Part shown: piece by piece, positions 23,741-36,458 of the stretch
Numbering within the stretch: the stretch's first letter is position 1
Layout: each line of letters begins with the position of its first letter
Assembly: GCA_030248225.1 (NCBI GenBank)
Contig: JASANE010000495.1
Location: forward strand, 1-64,000
Origin: Trileptium ribeirensis
Taxonomy: Eukaryota > Nematoda > Enoplea > Enoplida > Thoracostomopsidae
Direction of reading: 5' to 3'
DNA length: 64,000 nt
Made by a program: the position numbers and the translations under genes
Notes under the pieces: model-generated
The model's input: only the letters and a program-made list of their open reading frames with translations
The model's database searches: none
Told to the model about the DNA's origin: nothing

Positions 23741-26600
23741 GGACCAGTTCTGGCCCTAAGGGATCCCAGCTGCACCACCATTTTTTCCTTGGTGTAGTGC
23801 CCGGACAACCCCGGTTTCCACGACTCCCCGGTGATCTATGCGATGACCTAAGGGAACCGCTTAGCTTAGCAGGCTGCCGGCGGGTTTACCAGGGTGTTCG
23901 GCCTGGCCCCTGTGATGGCCCACGTCTCTAGTGGTATGAGGTCCCCCGAGGGAGAGTCAACCCCTAAGCCTGCTCACAGGTAATAAGGCTGACTCGCCTT
24001 TCCCTCATTATCCACTTAATCCCCTAAGCAGGGTTCTCTGACCCTAGTATAGCGTTGGCGAGATTTCCCGTTGGTGGGTCCCTATGCATTATTGTCCCGT
24101 TTCTAATCTTAGAGCATTGCACGACAGTACCTGAAACCTAGACTGTAATCAAGCGCAAATTCTAAAGGGCCTAGTCGAGGTATGTTCCTTAAACTTTGAT
24201 TACTTACAGTCGCGTCAGGGCATTGAGGCGAGGGCCCCAGTCCCTTGCGTGATAAGTTCTTACTCCTAGTCCCATATGTTGGATGACAAGCCAGGCAAAA
24301 CAATCGTTCTCTGCATGCGGGAGGGTCCGCGGATGGAGCATTTCTGATAGTCAAGTGACCTACGAATGTAATGCTGTTGCAGCGGCATTTACTGGCTTGG
24401 GCCTCGGAGGGGGAAATGCAAGGAGCTTGCGCCAGCGGATCTGATCAGGAGGGAGCGGGATGTTGGATCACTTGTTCGCTATGACTCAAAATTGATTGAG
24501 GCTCAGGCTAAGCTCGCCAGCTCTGAAAGGTTCCGATTGTGAATCAATTCCAGAGAACATTTTATGGGTATCGGAGATTTGAACAAAAATTCCTAACGCT
24601 TCAAAATTGCCACACAGTTCAACCGATCTACTATTGACTCCTTTTTCTTTGCACACTACACACTTCATGGTCATCACCCAATTGGGGTGCACGCTAACAT
24701 ATTTACAGCATGTATAAAATGACAAACATTTAATTCGGGTACCCTGCAAGATACCACCTAGTACACAATGCACTTCCCTTGAGCGTTACCCACTTAAATT
24801 TTGAATCATGTAAATCATGACGAGATTTTGATGAAGTAGGCTGATTTTCCTGTAAGTTCCCAGATGTGCCTCACCGTGAATTGAACAATTGGTTACCCAC
24901 TAAGTTACAATAATCTGCCCTCCTAAGAATTTTGAGCCCCGAGAAAAGACGGGAGTGAAAACCCATAGTTTCATAGAAGTTTAACAGCGACTGGAGCAGG
25001 CAGCGAGCAGTCCGGCCAAAGGCAGAATTCACTCCCAGAGGGCTCCGGAAGCGGTTGCTTGATGCGTTTTGGCTGACCGCCAGCTCCAGGCCCGGTTTCG
25101 TTCTGTGCTAAGTTAGTCAATCTCTTGGAAATTTAATCACGTTCGGGTCCGCCGTCGTTTGCATAAGAATCTAACCAAAAGCATAAGAAGCAGCGAACGA
25201 ATGGGGATTCGACGCTGCCGCTTAGCTTCGGGCGATCGGGGACCACTCGTATCACCCCAAGATTTAAACGGCCATGTCCCTGATATCACTGCTAGTACCA
25301 CTTCGAGGTTTTGACTGAACCGTTTTTGAAACAGCTCTTAACCAAGTCTTACAAAATTTTCCCTTTAACCTGTGTAACAAGTTTAACAGTAGCCGAGACA
25401 GTCACAGTTTGTCACCCAATGAAAATGAGCTATTATTTCCTGCTAAAGGAAGGGTAAAAAGCAGTCTGGACCCCCTTGACCCGCCGAGATGACACGTCAG
25501 GGAGCAACAGAGGCTTTTGATCAAGGGCCGAGACTCCCACGGCTCCCGGTCACCGTAGCTGCCCGACATGGGGATGCCTGGGCTTTTCCCTTCTTGTGAA
25601 AAGTAACGCAATCCCAAATTTATACAACACCTGGGGGTATCGCCTGAGAAAAGTCAAAACCGCGACGAGGATCGCGACTGTTTCGGCACTCCGAGAAATT
25701 TGTTCCTGTAAAGTAGATAAAATAGGAACACCTGCCGCGGATTAGAAACTTTGTTCACTATCGCGTAGGACAAAAACGATAGGCACTAAATGTTTCTTGA
25801 CCAAGAAATTTTGGGCAATGTCATTTGCCTTAACGTAACAATTTTGATCACTCCTCGGACCAGTGAAAGAAGGAAAACGTCCGAGGAGCGGGGAACCAGT
25901 CGAAATACACTCCAGCCTCAACCTTGCACAATTTGGTGTAAATTTATTGCGAATTTTAACGGGGCCCGACCTTTACGGGCGCGCGGAGCATCCTTTCCAC
26001 ACTCCAACGCCCTCAAAAGGCGGCCCTCTGCAAGACTGAAAAGAAGCTCCAACCAGGGGATGCTCTCCACCGTGGGGCATGGTGGGCAACCACGCCTGGC
26101 ATCACCAAACGCAAGAAAGAGAGAGAGAAGAATAGAAACGGCAAAGCTAGCGCACGAAAACAGAAAAAGCCTACTTAGTGGCGACAACCGCCAAATTTTA
26201 AAAGCTTAAGTTCGACTGGCCCCGATCGGGGAATCGGGCTCAGCTCTTTTATACCTAGCTCAAACCCCCCTTTCTTTTGGTTGCTAAGGCTCGCCACCAC
26301 CAGACCCTTAACTAAATTTAAAATTTTAAACAACGTCTCAAAACTTGTAACGAGAAAGTTTTAACAATACATAGATATATACATATTGGCACTCGTGTAG
26401 GGTCTCAATCGCTGATAGCCGTAAAATCGTACATTGCACATCGCCCAAAAACAATCTGCAGCTACAACTCGACAAGCTAACAACAAAGCACTATTAGCTG
26501 CTGACCACGCGACAACCAAAACAAGATAGTTAATATGTTGGTGGATGAAAGAGAACCATACAGTGGCCCCTCCAAAAGGTGACCGACAACAACAACTAAA

Positions 26601-26765
26601 CCTCGCGCTGGTCGGCGCGAGGTTCTCATCTTGCTAAAATATACCAGCGCTTTAAGCGCTTTAAGTGAACTAGAATTTTTGTAAATTTTTGCTCATATTT
26701 CAGGAACCGAAAGGAGCAGGCGGGCGGGGGTGGGATCATATCCATGCCCTGGCTGGTCTCCTACT
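26601..26765 (+). other. Three conserved hairpins in repeat copy B
   Basis: Hairpin 1 (26601-26622) has the perfect stem CCTCGCGC/GCGCGAGG. Hairpin 2 (26646-26660) has AGCGCTT…AGCGCT. Hairpin 3 starts near 26715 (AGCAGGCGGGC) and closes with CTCCTACT. These are the same elements as in copies A and C. Confidence 0.6.
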
Positions 26766-27418
26766 GATAGGAACCCCCAATTTTATGTAGTTCCCTTGGA
26801 TGGCCTGTTAGAGGCAGTTATAAATGCGTGCACGATAGGGAAATTTTGGGTCCCAATTGAGTTATGGGGGTCCCTTGAAAATCCGTTGGGGGCGGGTGGC
26901 CCCGGTTTTCAATAAAATACTTAGTATAGGACCCAATTGAGGTATAGGGCTCCAAAAATCGAGGAGTTTTGGTTTGGGGTGTAGTGATTTAGGGCCTTAA
27001 AGTTTGAGAGTTTAAACGCCGGATTGGGGGACCATAAGTACTTACGGGTTGGGGTTAAGTTGACCCGAAAGAGTGGTTTTGAAGCCTTATAGGTCTCTAA
27101 TGATAGTTCAATGTCCCCCTTTTTGTTTGAGATGTATAAAAACCCCAAAATTCCGAAATTATTATGCCCCCTTTGAAAAATGAAATTCTTTTCACGTTAA
27201 GTCAATTTTTCACTTATTCCACGCATTCAAAACGTCCCGCATAATATATATATATATATAAACACATCATAACCACTTCAGTTTCCTGCGTGCTAGGACA
27301 GGTCCCCGAGATCCGAATTGAAAAGAAACCTCCCCCGTTCAATGATAAAAATCGTGCATTTTACCTCGGCCCATCCCGACACACACAGGGGCATATACCA
27401 ATTATATTGCACACCTTA

Positions 27419-29296
27419 TGCGTCGTTCACAGAGATCTGCGTGCGCGAAAAGCACACCGTAAGCTATTGCAAAGACGATATATTTTCGTTATGTTATTGC
27501 AGAGTGGAAAGCTTTTCTATTTTGGTTCCAACAATATCGTTGCCCATAAATATTGTTGTTGCAATAACGTTTGCTTTTAGTGCACCTAACAAAGAAACTA
27601 TATTGTTGTTGCAACATCAATAGCTTGCTCAATGCCATTGTAGCGTCAATAGAATCTAACATAAATGCAGCGACAATAGTTTTCTCGTAGCATGTTAGCA
27701 ACATTAGTAGTTACGGATATATTTAACTGCAATATAATGCTGCCTTCTATTGCATTAACGATAAAAATTTGGTAGCTATTGTAACGACAATAGCCTTTAT
27801 AAATTAATATCGTGTTTATGTTCATAAATATTAATGTGATTGCTTAATGTTTAGCGTTGCATAAACACTTTCGCCCTGTCTTCGATAGCACGTTCACACG
27901 TATTGGATCCAAAAAGCATACCTTATGAAAAACAAAACCAACACACACAACACACTTAAACCACTCAATTTCATTCAATCAAATCGAACGCAATATGGCC
28001 ATAAATAGATCTGGATCCGATGCGATATGAACAAGGCCTGGTTGTATTTTTCCACGAAGCATCATTCAATTTGGATTTGATAGAATTGTACTGCGCTACC
28101 TGCTGCTATAGTTGCGCCATTCTCACTGTATGGGACGTAATGGTAGCATAACCTACGGCAACAGGATCTTCGTTTTTGTTAAACATACAGGGGATTATTT
28201 ATAATTGCTTCAATTAAAGCTTAACTATTTGGAATATAACTTATTAACAACAATCCATTCAGAATATTTAACCGATATCTCATATTCACATAGTTGCACG
28301 CCCCGTGCACATCGACATGTCCTTTGCAGTAAAATGAGTTATAAAGTTTGGACAATATGTCATACATTTGATACGTCTATACATATATTTTATAATATAA
28401 GTTATATGACATACATATTGCAGACATATCAATTATATTAATGTATTTAATTAGTATACGTTCTGTCTTTAATCATTTTCGCAAACACTGCAGCGCAAAT
28501 AATCGAAAGCCGCTATTTTCCGATTCGTTTTAAAGATATTAGTGGTAGTTCACAGTATGACAGTAAATATATTTAAATATTGATAATGCTCGATGTCGCA
28601 GCAATTGGACAAAACAAGAATTGACTTATCATGGCAGTTCAAATCATTAGTTTTCCGTTTCCTTAAGGCGCGTTTGATTTTTTTCGTGTAATTGCAGAAT
28701 ATTGAAGCCTATTCAAAAGATGAAACATCCAGAAATCGTGGCATAATTATATATATGTATCCCATGGCTATGTGCATTATTGTGTAAAAATTATTAAAAC
28801 AATAGGAAACTACGTGAAATCAAATGAAGTTTAGACAACTTTTAGTTGAAAATTTCGCTCATTTTACGGAATTTTTCTAAATACTATTTGGGTCTCTTGC
28901 TAAAAAGTTAATTTTTAGTGCAAAAAAGTGGAAATTAACAAAACTGTCGGCATTTCGCGCTAAATTTTACTTTCCAGTTAATATTTTTGTCGGGCCGCTT
29001 CCTTAACACAAAAGCTTCATCGAGCCTCTCTTTCAGCTTCATCGACCCTCTTATGTTAGATTCTATTGTTGCTACAATGAAATTGAGCAAGCTATTGATG
29101 TTGCAACAACAATATAGTTTCTTTGTTTGGTGCACTAAAAGCAAACGTTATTGCAACAACAATATTTATGGGCAACGCTATTGTTGGAACCAAAATAGAA
29201 AAGCTTTACACTCTGCAATAACATAACGAAAATATATCGTCTTTGCAATAGCTTACGGTGTGCTTTTCGTGCACGCAGATCTCTGTGAACGACGCA
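27419..29296. mobile_element. Long-TIR DNA transposon 1 (1878 bp), nested in repeat copy B
   Basis: The arms 27419-27663 and 29051-29296 are near-perfect inverted repeats of about 245 bp. Both ends are TGCGTCGTTCACAGAG. It is flanked by TTA on each side (27416-27418, 29297-29299), a 3-bp target duplication. The core (27664-29050) has no recognisable transposase. Its 12-bp terminus is identical to that of the element at 41146-43552, whose arms are otherwise different. A 3-bp duplication is compatible with several superfamilies (Harbinger, CMC, Academ), but the terminus fits none that I can name with confidence. Confidence 0.88.
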
Positions 29297-29757
29297 TTAG
29301 CAACAAATGTAAATGCATTATATATACACTTCGGTTCAGGATGCGCACCGGAATCGACTCTAGGGCACCTAATAAATAAAATTGTTAAGTCAAATTGCGA
29401 AATCTTTCCCCTTGTCCCCGGCCGATTCGACTACGCATCCGTCCCACGTTCCAACACAAATAAATTGCACAAATGTTTTATTATTTATAAAACAATAATT
29501 ACCCGGGGATCGATCGGATACCTCAACCGTAGGTTTTTGATTCAATTTTGGTGCGTCATCACCCTGCGCACCTCGGGCTGGTGGAGCGTGATTACACAAT
29601 TATAGCACACAAGTATAGTATTTATTTTATTCAATACAATTATGAATAACACATCAATAAACCCCTGAATCACGCTCCACCGGTATCCGATCGCCCTTTA
29701 TTCACAGAATTTGTAGCCCTTTGATCTAATTTTGACTATTACTCGGGCTGTTACATT

Positions 29758-31040
29758 GTAGCCCGCGTGAGCCTAGGTAAACCAATGTAATGTGTTTCGT
29801 ATTACCCAGTAAACCGTTTATTTCACACATTAACACACAATTTAAAACAATTATACAATTAAAACGGCTGAATCGTACTCACCTAACATATCTTCTTCTG
29901 AGGCCGACTGAGGCCCTGATCTAACTGTACAACCGCTTAAATATCTTTTCTAAAACAGATTTCTTGGAACTCAAAAGAATCCTAGTTCTCAAATCTCTCT
30001 AACCCGTTAATTTTTAATATAATGGTTGCCAACCGGGTTGTGAATTCTTAGAATTGTAAAATTCGCTCTCTAACATAAATTTTAATTTTTGCGTTAGGGA
30101 ACCCCTTTTTATGAAATTCCTGGAATCCTTAACTCATAATAAATTTTAAGATTTTACAGAAAATTCAGCAGAAATACATATACATTTGCGCTAATGTAGC
30201 CCTAATACTTAAGGCACACAACACTTACTCTCAAATCCGATATGTTTCCAACATATATCTTAGGCTATCACAGAAATCATCTTAAACTCCCTTAAACCCA
30301 GCTAATTTAAACAAAAGTCCGGCATGTGTGCTGCAATTCTGACACTACAAAACACAACTACAAACACACAATTTTGTAAGAACTTAAAAACACAAATACA
30401 CACGACATACCACAAAAACACACACAAATTATACCACCATTATTGTAATACTGGTTAGAATGTGGTTTGTATAGCCTAAAAGTATTTAATAAATAAGCCC
30501 GTGTTAGGGTACTATCCCTTTATGGTGGTCTGAGGCAAAAAAGGATTTTAACAGCCTCAAAAATCTCAAAAATTACCAAAAACCATTAAGAACAAAAATT
30601 TACCCTAACTGGGGATTGAACCAGCAACCTCACAGTCCCCGGCTCAGCGTTCTAACCAGTGAGACACCCAACTTCTGATAATGACTTTTGCTTACATGAA
30701 TATTAGCCGCGCTGGCAGCTTTTACAAACACCAACCAACCAAGAGCAGTGCTAACGCACTATAAGTAAAGAAAACACAACCAAGAAACGACACCAACACA
30801 ACACGCAAAGGCGAACGAAACAATTTGCGCAGCGAATTGTTTTCAACTTTGGTCAGACTGTGAAGTTAGGTTGAAAAGTAAATAAATTAGGTTCAAGTTA
30901 GGTTAAATAGGCGCATTCAAGGAAGGGGCGTGTACTGTCACAATATATTTACTTTTAAACAACTATTTGTAGTTATAAAGAGAGCATGTTCCTACGTCAA
31001 AGTCATGCTGTTGGACTCCGCGATCTCTGCGTTTTACAAA
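29758..31040. other. Spacer between repeat copies B and C
   Basis: AT-rich sequence with CA-rich runs near 30320-30430. The only feature recognised is the tRNA-like sequence at 30602-30672. Confidence 0.45.
30602..30672 (-). tRNA. tRNA-like sequence (pseudogene or SINE head)
   Basis: On the minus strand there is an A box-like TGTCTCACTGGTTAGAAC followed about 40 bases on by a B box GGTTCAATCCC, inside a T-arm CTGG/CCAG. D-arm pairing CTCA/TGAG is plausible. The acceptor stem does not pair and no clean anticodon stem forms, so this is not a functional tRNA gene. A tRNA-derived SINE 5' region or a tRNA pseudogene is the best reading. Confidence 0.5.
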
Positions 31041-31640
31041 ATTAAATCGGAAAAACTGGTAACTTGACAATATGCAAGCTGAGAATCTACGAGACTAAAT
31101 GGAAATATGGAGAAACTGAGAATTAGGGAAAGTTGGATAGTTTGAGTGAGCGGAATTTGGGAAAACTGGTAAACTTGAAATTTGGGGAAGTAGTAATTTG
31201 AAAATCTGGAAAGTACTAGAGAACAAGAAAACTTTGAGTCTGCATATATTGAAAATTCGGAAAATAGGAAATTATGAAACTGTTAAATTTTGGAAACGGG
31301 ATTGTGAGAAGTGGGTAACTGGAAATCCATGGATATTGAGAGCTCGGGAAAGTGGGGAAACTGGGAAACCTAAGTTCCTGGAAAAATAAGAGTGATATTG
31401 GGAATCTATGGAAGTGGGAAACTCCAAACAAGGTATGTTGGAATTTGATAAAATTGAAACTGGATTTCTGCTTAAACTTTGTGATAATTTTAAAACATCA
31501 GGAATTTTGTATCGAGAATTTGTACAGGTGGTGAATTGGGCACCTGGGAAATTGGAAACCATCTAGTCTACACAAGCGAACTTGGCAGAATGGCAAACAG
31601 GGCATGGACGGATTTGGGACAGCATAAATCTGGAAACCCG
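31040..31640 (+). repeat. Purine-rich degenerate minisatellite
   Basis: Variants of GGGAAACTGG and GGAAATTTGG recur roughly every 12-15 bases over about 600 bp, with strong G+A bias on the plus strand. Open frames here (for example 31198-31389) are products of this low-complexity sequence. Confidence 0.65.
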
Positions 31641-34345
31641 AGATGTGAAAGTGTATTACGACCAGTTCTGGCGCTAAGGGATCCCAGCTGCACCGCACGG
31701 TTTTCCTTGGGGTGGTGCCCGGACAACCCCAGCTTCCACGACTCCCCGGTGAACCACTAGTTGAAATAAGGAAACCGCTTAGCTTCGGCCTGGCCCTATT
31801 TTGGCCCACGTATCTAGTGGTAAGGAGGTACCAGGGTGTTCGGCCTGGCCCTATTTTGGCCCACGTATCTAGTGGTATAGAGGTCCCACTGAGGGAGGGT
31901 CGGCCCTTAAGCCTGCTCGCAGGTAATAAGGCTGACCCGCCTTTCTCTCATTAGTTTAAGATTTTCCAGGGTCTTTAAGCTATTAGGTCCTATTCATTGC
32001 ATGTATGAGTCCTTACAGAGGAATTTCCTTCATGAACCTTTCGATCTTTTGCATGAGTGAAATGGCACCGGGGCATTGGGGAGCTGCCCCAGGACCCTCG
32101 CAATGGTCCAAGGGTGAGTAGAATTTCTGTGATCAAGACCTAGCATTATCCTAATGTATGAACATTTCAACCAATGACCGGTGGTGCTTACGTGAGCCGC
32201 TTCTATGTTGATACATTCAATCTTGACACACGAGTTTCCGCTAGCGCTGTGCAGGCGCCTACACCCTTTCGACTTCTTTAACCTAGCAACTGCCTTATTT
32301 AAACGAAACATATCGCCTAAGTAGTTATCGAACACGCACACTATTTATTGTTCCATAACAGTGATCGAGTACATATTTCCTCACACACGCATATTGGGTA
32401 TTACTCATTGCATCAATACAAGGTGCCACACAGGACCCCACGATACTGTCCCCACCAAAATTTGAGGTCGTATTATTTTCCGCAGGACACCAGGACAATG
32501 TCCCCATCATAACTTGAGGTCGTATTATTTTCCGAAATCGTGATTAACGAACGTGGTATTTTCCCGAACACTCCAAAAACGTTTTATCTTGCCAACGTTA
32601 TCAACGAAAAAGCCCCCTGTTTCTCCCCCGGATTCGATTAAGAAAACGGGCTCCATGGTCCTGTCAATTTTGTTCTTTGGTATCACGTAAGGTGGCGCAC
32701 CATCGGCCTTATTGAAAGAACTGGACCTTACGAACGCTCTGCGTGTTCAGCTGTCCCTTTTTCTTTGGAGATGGAGTCGCCCGTGAACATTTCACCACCC
32801 TCACACGCACGCTAATGGTCTAATTTATACCTAAGACTGATTCGCGCTGCGATCCGGGACCAGGAGACTGACAAGGATAAAGGGCCAGGAAGCCATGGCC
32901 GCGGCTTCTAATAACAGGGTGACGTTGCCTGCCTTCCTACCTATCCGAAGTAGTAACAGGAAACCGTGCTTCCGGCGAGGATGTAAACCGTGGAGGCATG
33001 GTAGAGAACCCACGTCTAAAAATTGCATTTAGTGTACTTTGAGCGTTGGGGAACAGCGAGCTTCTTTGAAGTAACTTGAGGGCGCCGTCTTGATCACAAA
33101 GGTGCGAGTCAAACTAAATTTTAGATAACCTTGTCTATTAGCGCTCCCGGACGGCTCTACCTCTTTCCTAGTTTACACACACCACTGGCATGTCCTACCA
33201 TCTTTAATCTGCCCCAGGCCCGTAGTCGTTTGCATCACTTAATCATCCCACCCCCTGAGCGAATAGTTTTCGCATGAGAGACAAGGCAAGGCACTGCGGG
33301 CATTGTGTTTACATGTGTTCAGAGACAAGTAAACTTTAGCGGCTCGTGCAAACGGCTACGTCCTGTTTCTGCTCCTATTCAACTACAAACTTTGTACCTG
33401 TTCAACCAGAAGTTTATATAGCGGGAGCCAATCGCGCGTGACCGTCGCTGGAAGAAAACCACCAACTCCTATCGACAGAGACTGCGTTGAAATTTCAGAC
33501 TCTTGCCAGATTCTTCTCTGGGGAGGCCTTTGGTGCTGTAAAACCGCGACGGTGATAGCGACTGCCTCCAGGTTTGGAATTCCCTCCTATCTTTCTCCCT
33601 CCGTCTGACGTGCGAACATAATTTTCTCCTCCATTTCTCAATTTTCTCGCTAAGCATCCCCTACTATTAATTTGTACATCAAACACCTATCGGACCAAAA
33701 TAAAATCAAAAGCAATCGGCCCGATGAGCGGAGAACCAGTCGAATCTACTGGCAGGTAGTAATTTTAGCGAGTATTTTTTTGACAATTTCGTCGGGGCAC
33801 TACATTTACGGGCGCGCAGGGCATCCTTCGGACGCGCCAACGCCCGCAAATGCGGCCCTTGCATGGTCGAAAGATACCAAAAGTCTAAGATGAGCTCCTT
33901 CCGTAACTGCACGGTGAGGGGCTAAACTTGAGTATTTCCAAAGGCAAAATCAATAAATTTTGACGCAAGCAACAAGAAAAGCTGGCGACAACCGTCACAA
34001 ACCGAAAGAAAGAAAACTCCACTGGTCCCGACGCTGTTTCGGGTAGTCTCCTTTTATCATCCTACATACGCAGTCACTGCTTTTGCTTTCCCCCAAAATT
34101 TGAAATTTAAATTTAGGCCCGAGAACGCCGAGCGTCATAGCGACATACGTATATGTATAGCAAAATAACTTTTAAGCTAAATACGGCGAAACAGATACAT
34201 TAACCAAACATACATAAATAACACAATGTCCCCCAAGCAACGTCGCTATAGAATAAAATACGCTTGGTGTTTGCGGCGATGGAGCAAAAGTTTTAACATA
34301 TGCGACTGGTCGAGCTATACCAAAAGGCTGCGGAAACAGGCTGAA

Positions 34346-34509
34346 CCTCGTGCTGGTCGGCGCGAGGTTTTGAAAATGATAAAATATATCAGCGCTTCAG
34401 GCGCTCTAAATAAACGAAGGTGTACTAGTTTTCTTGTTATATTTACAGAACTAGGGGGAGTAGGCGGCCGGTCGCAGGATCATGTCCATGCCCTGGCTGG
34501 TCGCGTACT
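34346..34509 (+). other. Three conserved hairpins in repeat copy C
   Basis: Hairpin 1 (34346-34367) pairs CCTCGTGC with GCGCGAGG; its single change makes a T·G wobble. Hairpin 2 (34391-34404) pairs AGCGC with GCGCT. Hairpin 3 (34459-34509) opens AGTAGGCGGCC and closes GGTCGCGTACT. The Helentron-like insertion lies 17 bases downstream. Confidence 0.6.
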
Positions 34510-34526
34510 GATAAAAGTCGGATATT

Positions 34527-35564
34527 TGAATTCGAGTGGAACGAGAATTTTCAATTTTGGCTCTGGAGGTGGGTTGAGGAGGTCCTGTCTGTGTGTGTCT
34601 GTGTGTCTGTGTGTGTCGCACTTGGATCTCGATAACAGTTGGGCGGATTATGATGCAAGATAGCTCATTCGAACCGCAATGGTCGATTTAGGTGTAGTGA
34701 CGGAGCCCGATTTTTGAATTTTTTCCCGTGGGAAAAGTGATGGGGCAAAATGACGTCATTTTGGCCCATTTTTCGGGCACCCCCTCCAGTTTTTGCGAAT
34801 TTTCTCAATAAGTAAACGAGGTATCCGCAAACTAATAGGCCTATTCCATGTAGCTTTACCAAGGCTTTCCAATGATATATAGCAAGTTTTTCAACTACTT
34901 CCCAATCTGGAGTCTATAAGCTTATCGTTGGCACCTAATTTTATATTTGGTGAAAAGTCGTGGGAAATGCACCTAAATGTGTGTTTTTGTTGCTTTTATT
35001 GTCTTATATGGGTTTCATGGGCAGATACACTCATTGCAAGTGTTGAAAATATTGTTGGGCAAATATTTTTTACACTTCTGGTTCATACTTGGTATAAAAA
35101 ATGACGTTTTCGAAATTTTTGGTGACAAGTCGTGGGAAAAGCACCTGAATGTGTGTTTATTGTTGGCTTTAGTGTCGGATATGGGGCCGACAAGCTCATT
35201 GCGAGTGTCAAGAATATTGTGTGGCAAATATTTTTCACACGTCTGCTTCATAATTTGTATGAAAAATGAGATTTTTCTCAAGTGTCGGTTTGAATTCTTT
35301 AACGTTCTTTTCACAGTCAATTTAGGGTTTTATTGAATTATTAGATTGTTAGTTCATTGTTTTTGTACTCGTTGTATGATGTTTTGTCTACTGCATACGT
35401 TGGCTATCAAAAGAGGCGGGCGTAACTATGACTCATCACTCACGGTTTACATAATCCTGCACGTGCGTACTGTGTGTAGGCTTTGTTTGTGTGTGCTTTC
35501 TACAACAGACTTCGGTGGATTGTTCTCACCAATGGAATTCTGGCTCGAAAGTGAGCTTCACTAG
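34527..35564 (+). mobile_element. Non-autonomous Helentron-like element, copy 2 (1038 bp)
   Basis: It has the same 5' start (TGAATTCGAGTGGAACG) as copy 1 and the same 3' end: hairpin GCTCGAAAGTGAGC (35543-35556), TTCA, CTAG (35561-35564). It is inserted between T34526 and T35565 of repeat copy C. The empty site is visible in copy A (about 1010-1040), where the flanking sequence runs continuously (GATAAATTTAATGTGTCTCCTATAGG). Internally a block of about 170-180 bp with GTCGTGGGAAA.GCACCT.AATGTGTG is duplicated in tandem (near 34965 and 35130), which accounts for much of the size difference from copy 1. Confidence 0.82.
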
Positions 35565-36458
35565 TTAGTGTAGCTCCTATAGGTGGCCTGTTAGAGGCTG
35601 TTTTAGGAGGAAAAGACAGAAAATTTTGGTGTCCCGCGAGTGTTATTGGGGCCCGGAGCCGAGCCCGTAGGGGTTGGGGCCCCAGTTTAGGGTGAAATAG
35701 TTAGTGTAAGGTCCCGTTGGGGTGCAGAGTTTCAAGAATAGGGAGTTTTGATTGTATTCGTGGTGATCCGAGGCCTTTCAAATTTGAAATTTAAACGCTT
35801 AATTGGGGACCCCTAAATACTTATGGGTGAGATGTGAGTCGACCCGAATAGATGATTCCGAAACCTTAGGAGCCCCTGGGGAGATTACTGACCCCAGTTT
35901 ACCCTAGTTGCAGGGCAAATTAAAATTTTTGAATTTAAATCAGCCCATTAAAACGCTGTTACTTGGTTTGGGTGCGTTAAATTTCTTTTCTCTCCTTCAG
36001 TTCTGGTTTCTAGACTGTGTGTCAGGGCAAGTCGTTTCGAAATCAAAAAGGTCCAACGCTAATTAGCATAAGATCAGCTCCCTGCCGACCCATCCAGACA
36101 CGCACTCTACAATGTATATTTTAAAATGCAACACTTTCATACATACTAGGAGTATGCATCGCACTGGGATGAACCTAAAGGTACCGAAGTTGCAAAGTTG
36201 CCAAATAAACGAACAGGTCCTGCCTGCTGTCCCCGGCTCAACCGAATGTGCACCCATCTCCTATGCATTACACAATTTATACCATTATTATTATTACGGT
36301 CATCATTATATTTAACAAAATTTTACGCGATACAATCATGGATTACGCACAAATTGATCTCTAAATCACGCTCCATTGGAATCCGATCGCCCTTTAGCTT
36401 TAAACTTGTTCCCTTTTGGTAATATTCCGAACGTTAACTAAAATTCCCAAAAACTCGG

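Larger units (their letters stand above)
23741..29757 (+). repeat. Long dispersed repeat, copy B (split by a DNA transposon)
   Basis: Copy B is colinear with copy C. It starts near GACCAGTTCTGGC.CTAAGGGATCCCAGC (23750; copy C 31660), passes AAGCCTGCTC.CAGGTAATAAGGCTGAC (23967; 31910), an AAACCGCGACG block (25659; 33540), GAGCGGGGAACCAGTCG (25886), a TTTTATACC TATA-like box (26246) and hairpins (26601-26765), and ends at CACGCTCCACCGGTATCCGATCGCCC…CTCGGGCTGTTACA (29671-29757). Without the inserted 1878-bp element it is about 4.1 kb. No coding capacity is visible. Candidate explanations are a non-autonomous LTR element with very long LTRs, or a LARD-like element; I cannot choose from sequence alone. 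Confidence 0.75.
31645..36458 (+). repeat. Long dispersed repeat, copy C (split by a Helentron-like element)
   Basis: Copy C is colinear with copy B from GACCAGTTCTGGCGCTAAGG (31660) to TCACGCTCCATTGG…CTCGGGCTGTTA (36366-36455). It has a local 55-bp tandem duplication (TTCGGCCTGGCCCTATTTTGG at 31784 and 31839). A further internal duplication is seen as TTGAGGTCGTATTATTTTCCG near 32462 and 32513. It contains hairpins at 34346-34509 and is interrupted at 34527-35564. The left arm of the 3' inverted repeat seen in A and B is missing. Confidence 0.75.

Noticed and set aside
31198..31389. Lys/Glu-rich open frame of 63 aa
   Set aside because: It lies wholly inside the purine-rich degenerate minisatellite.
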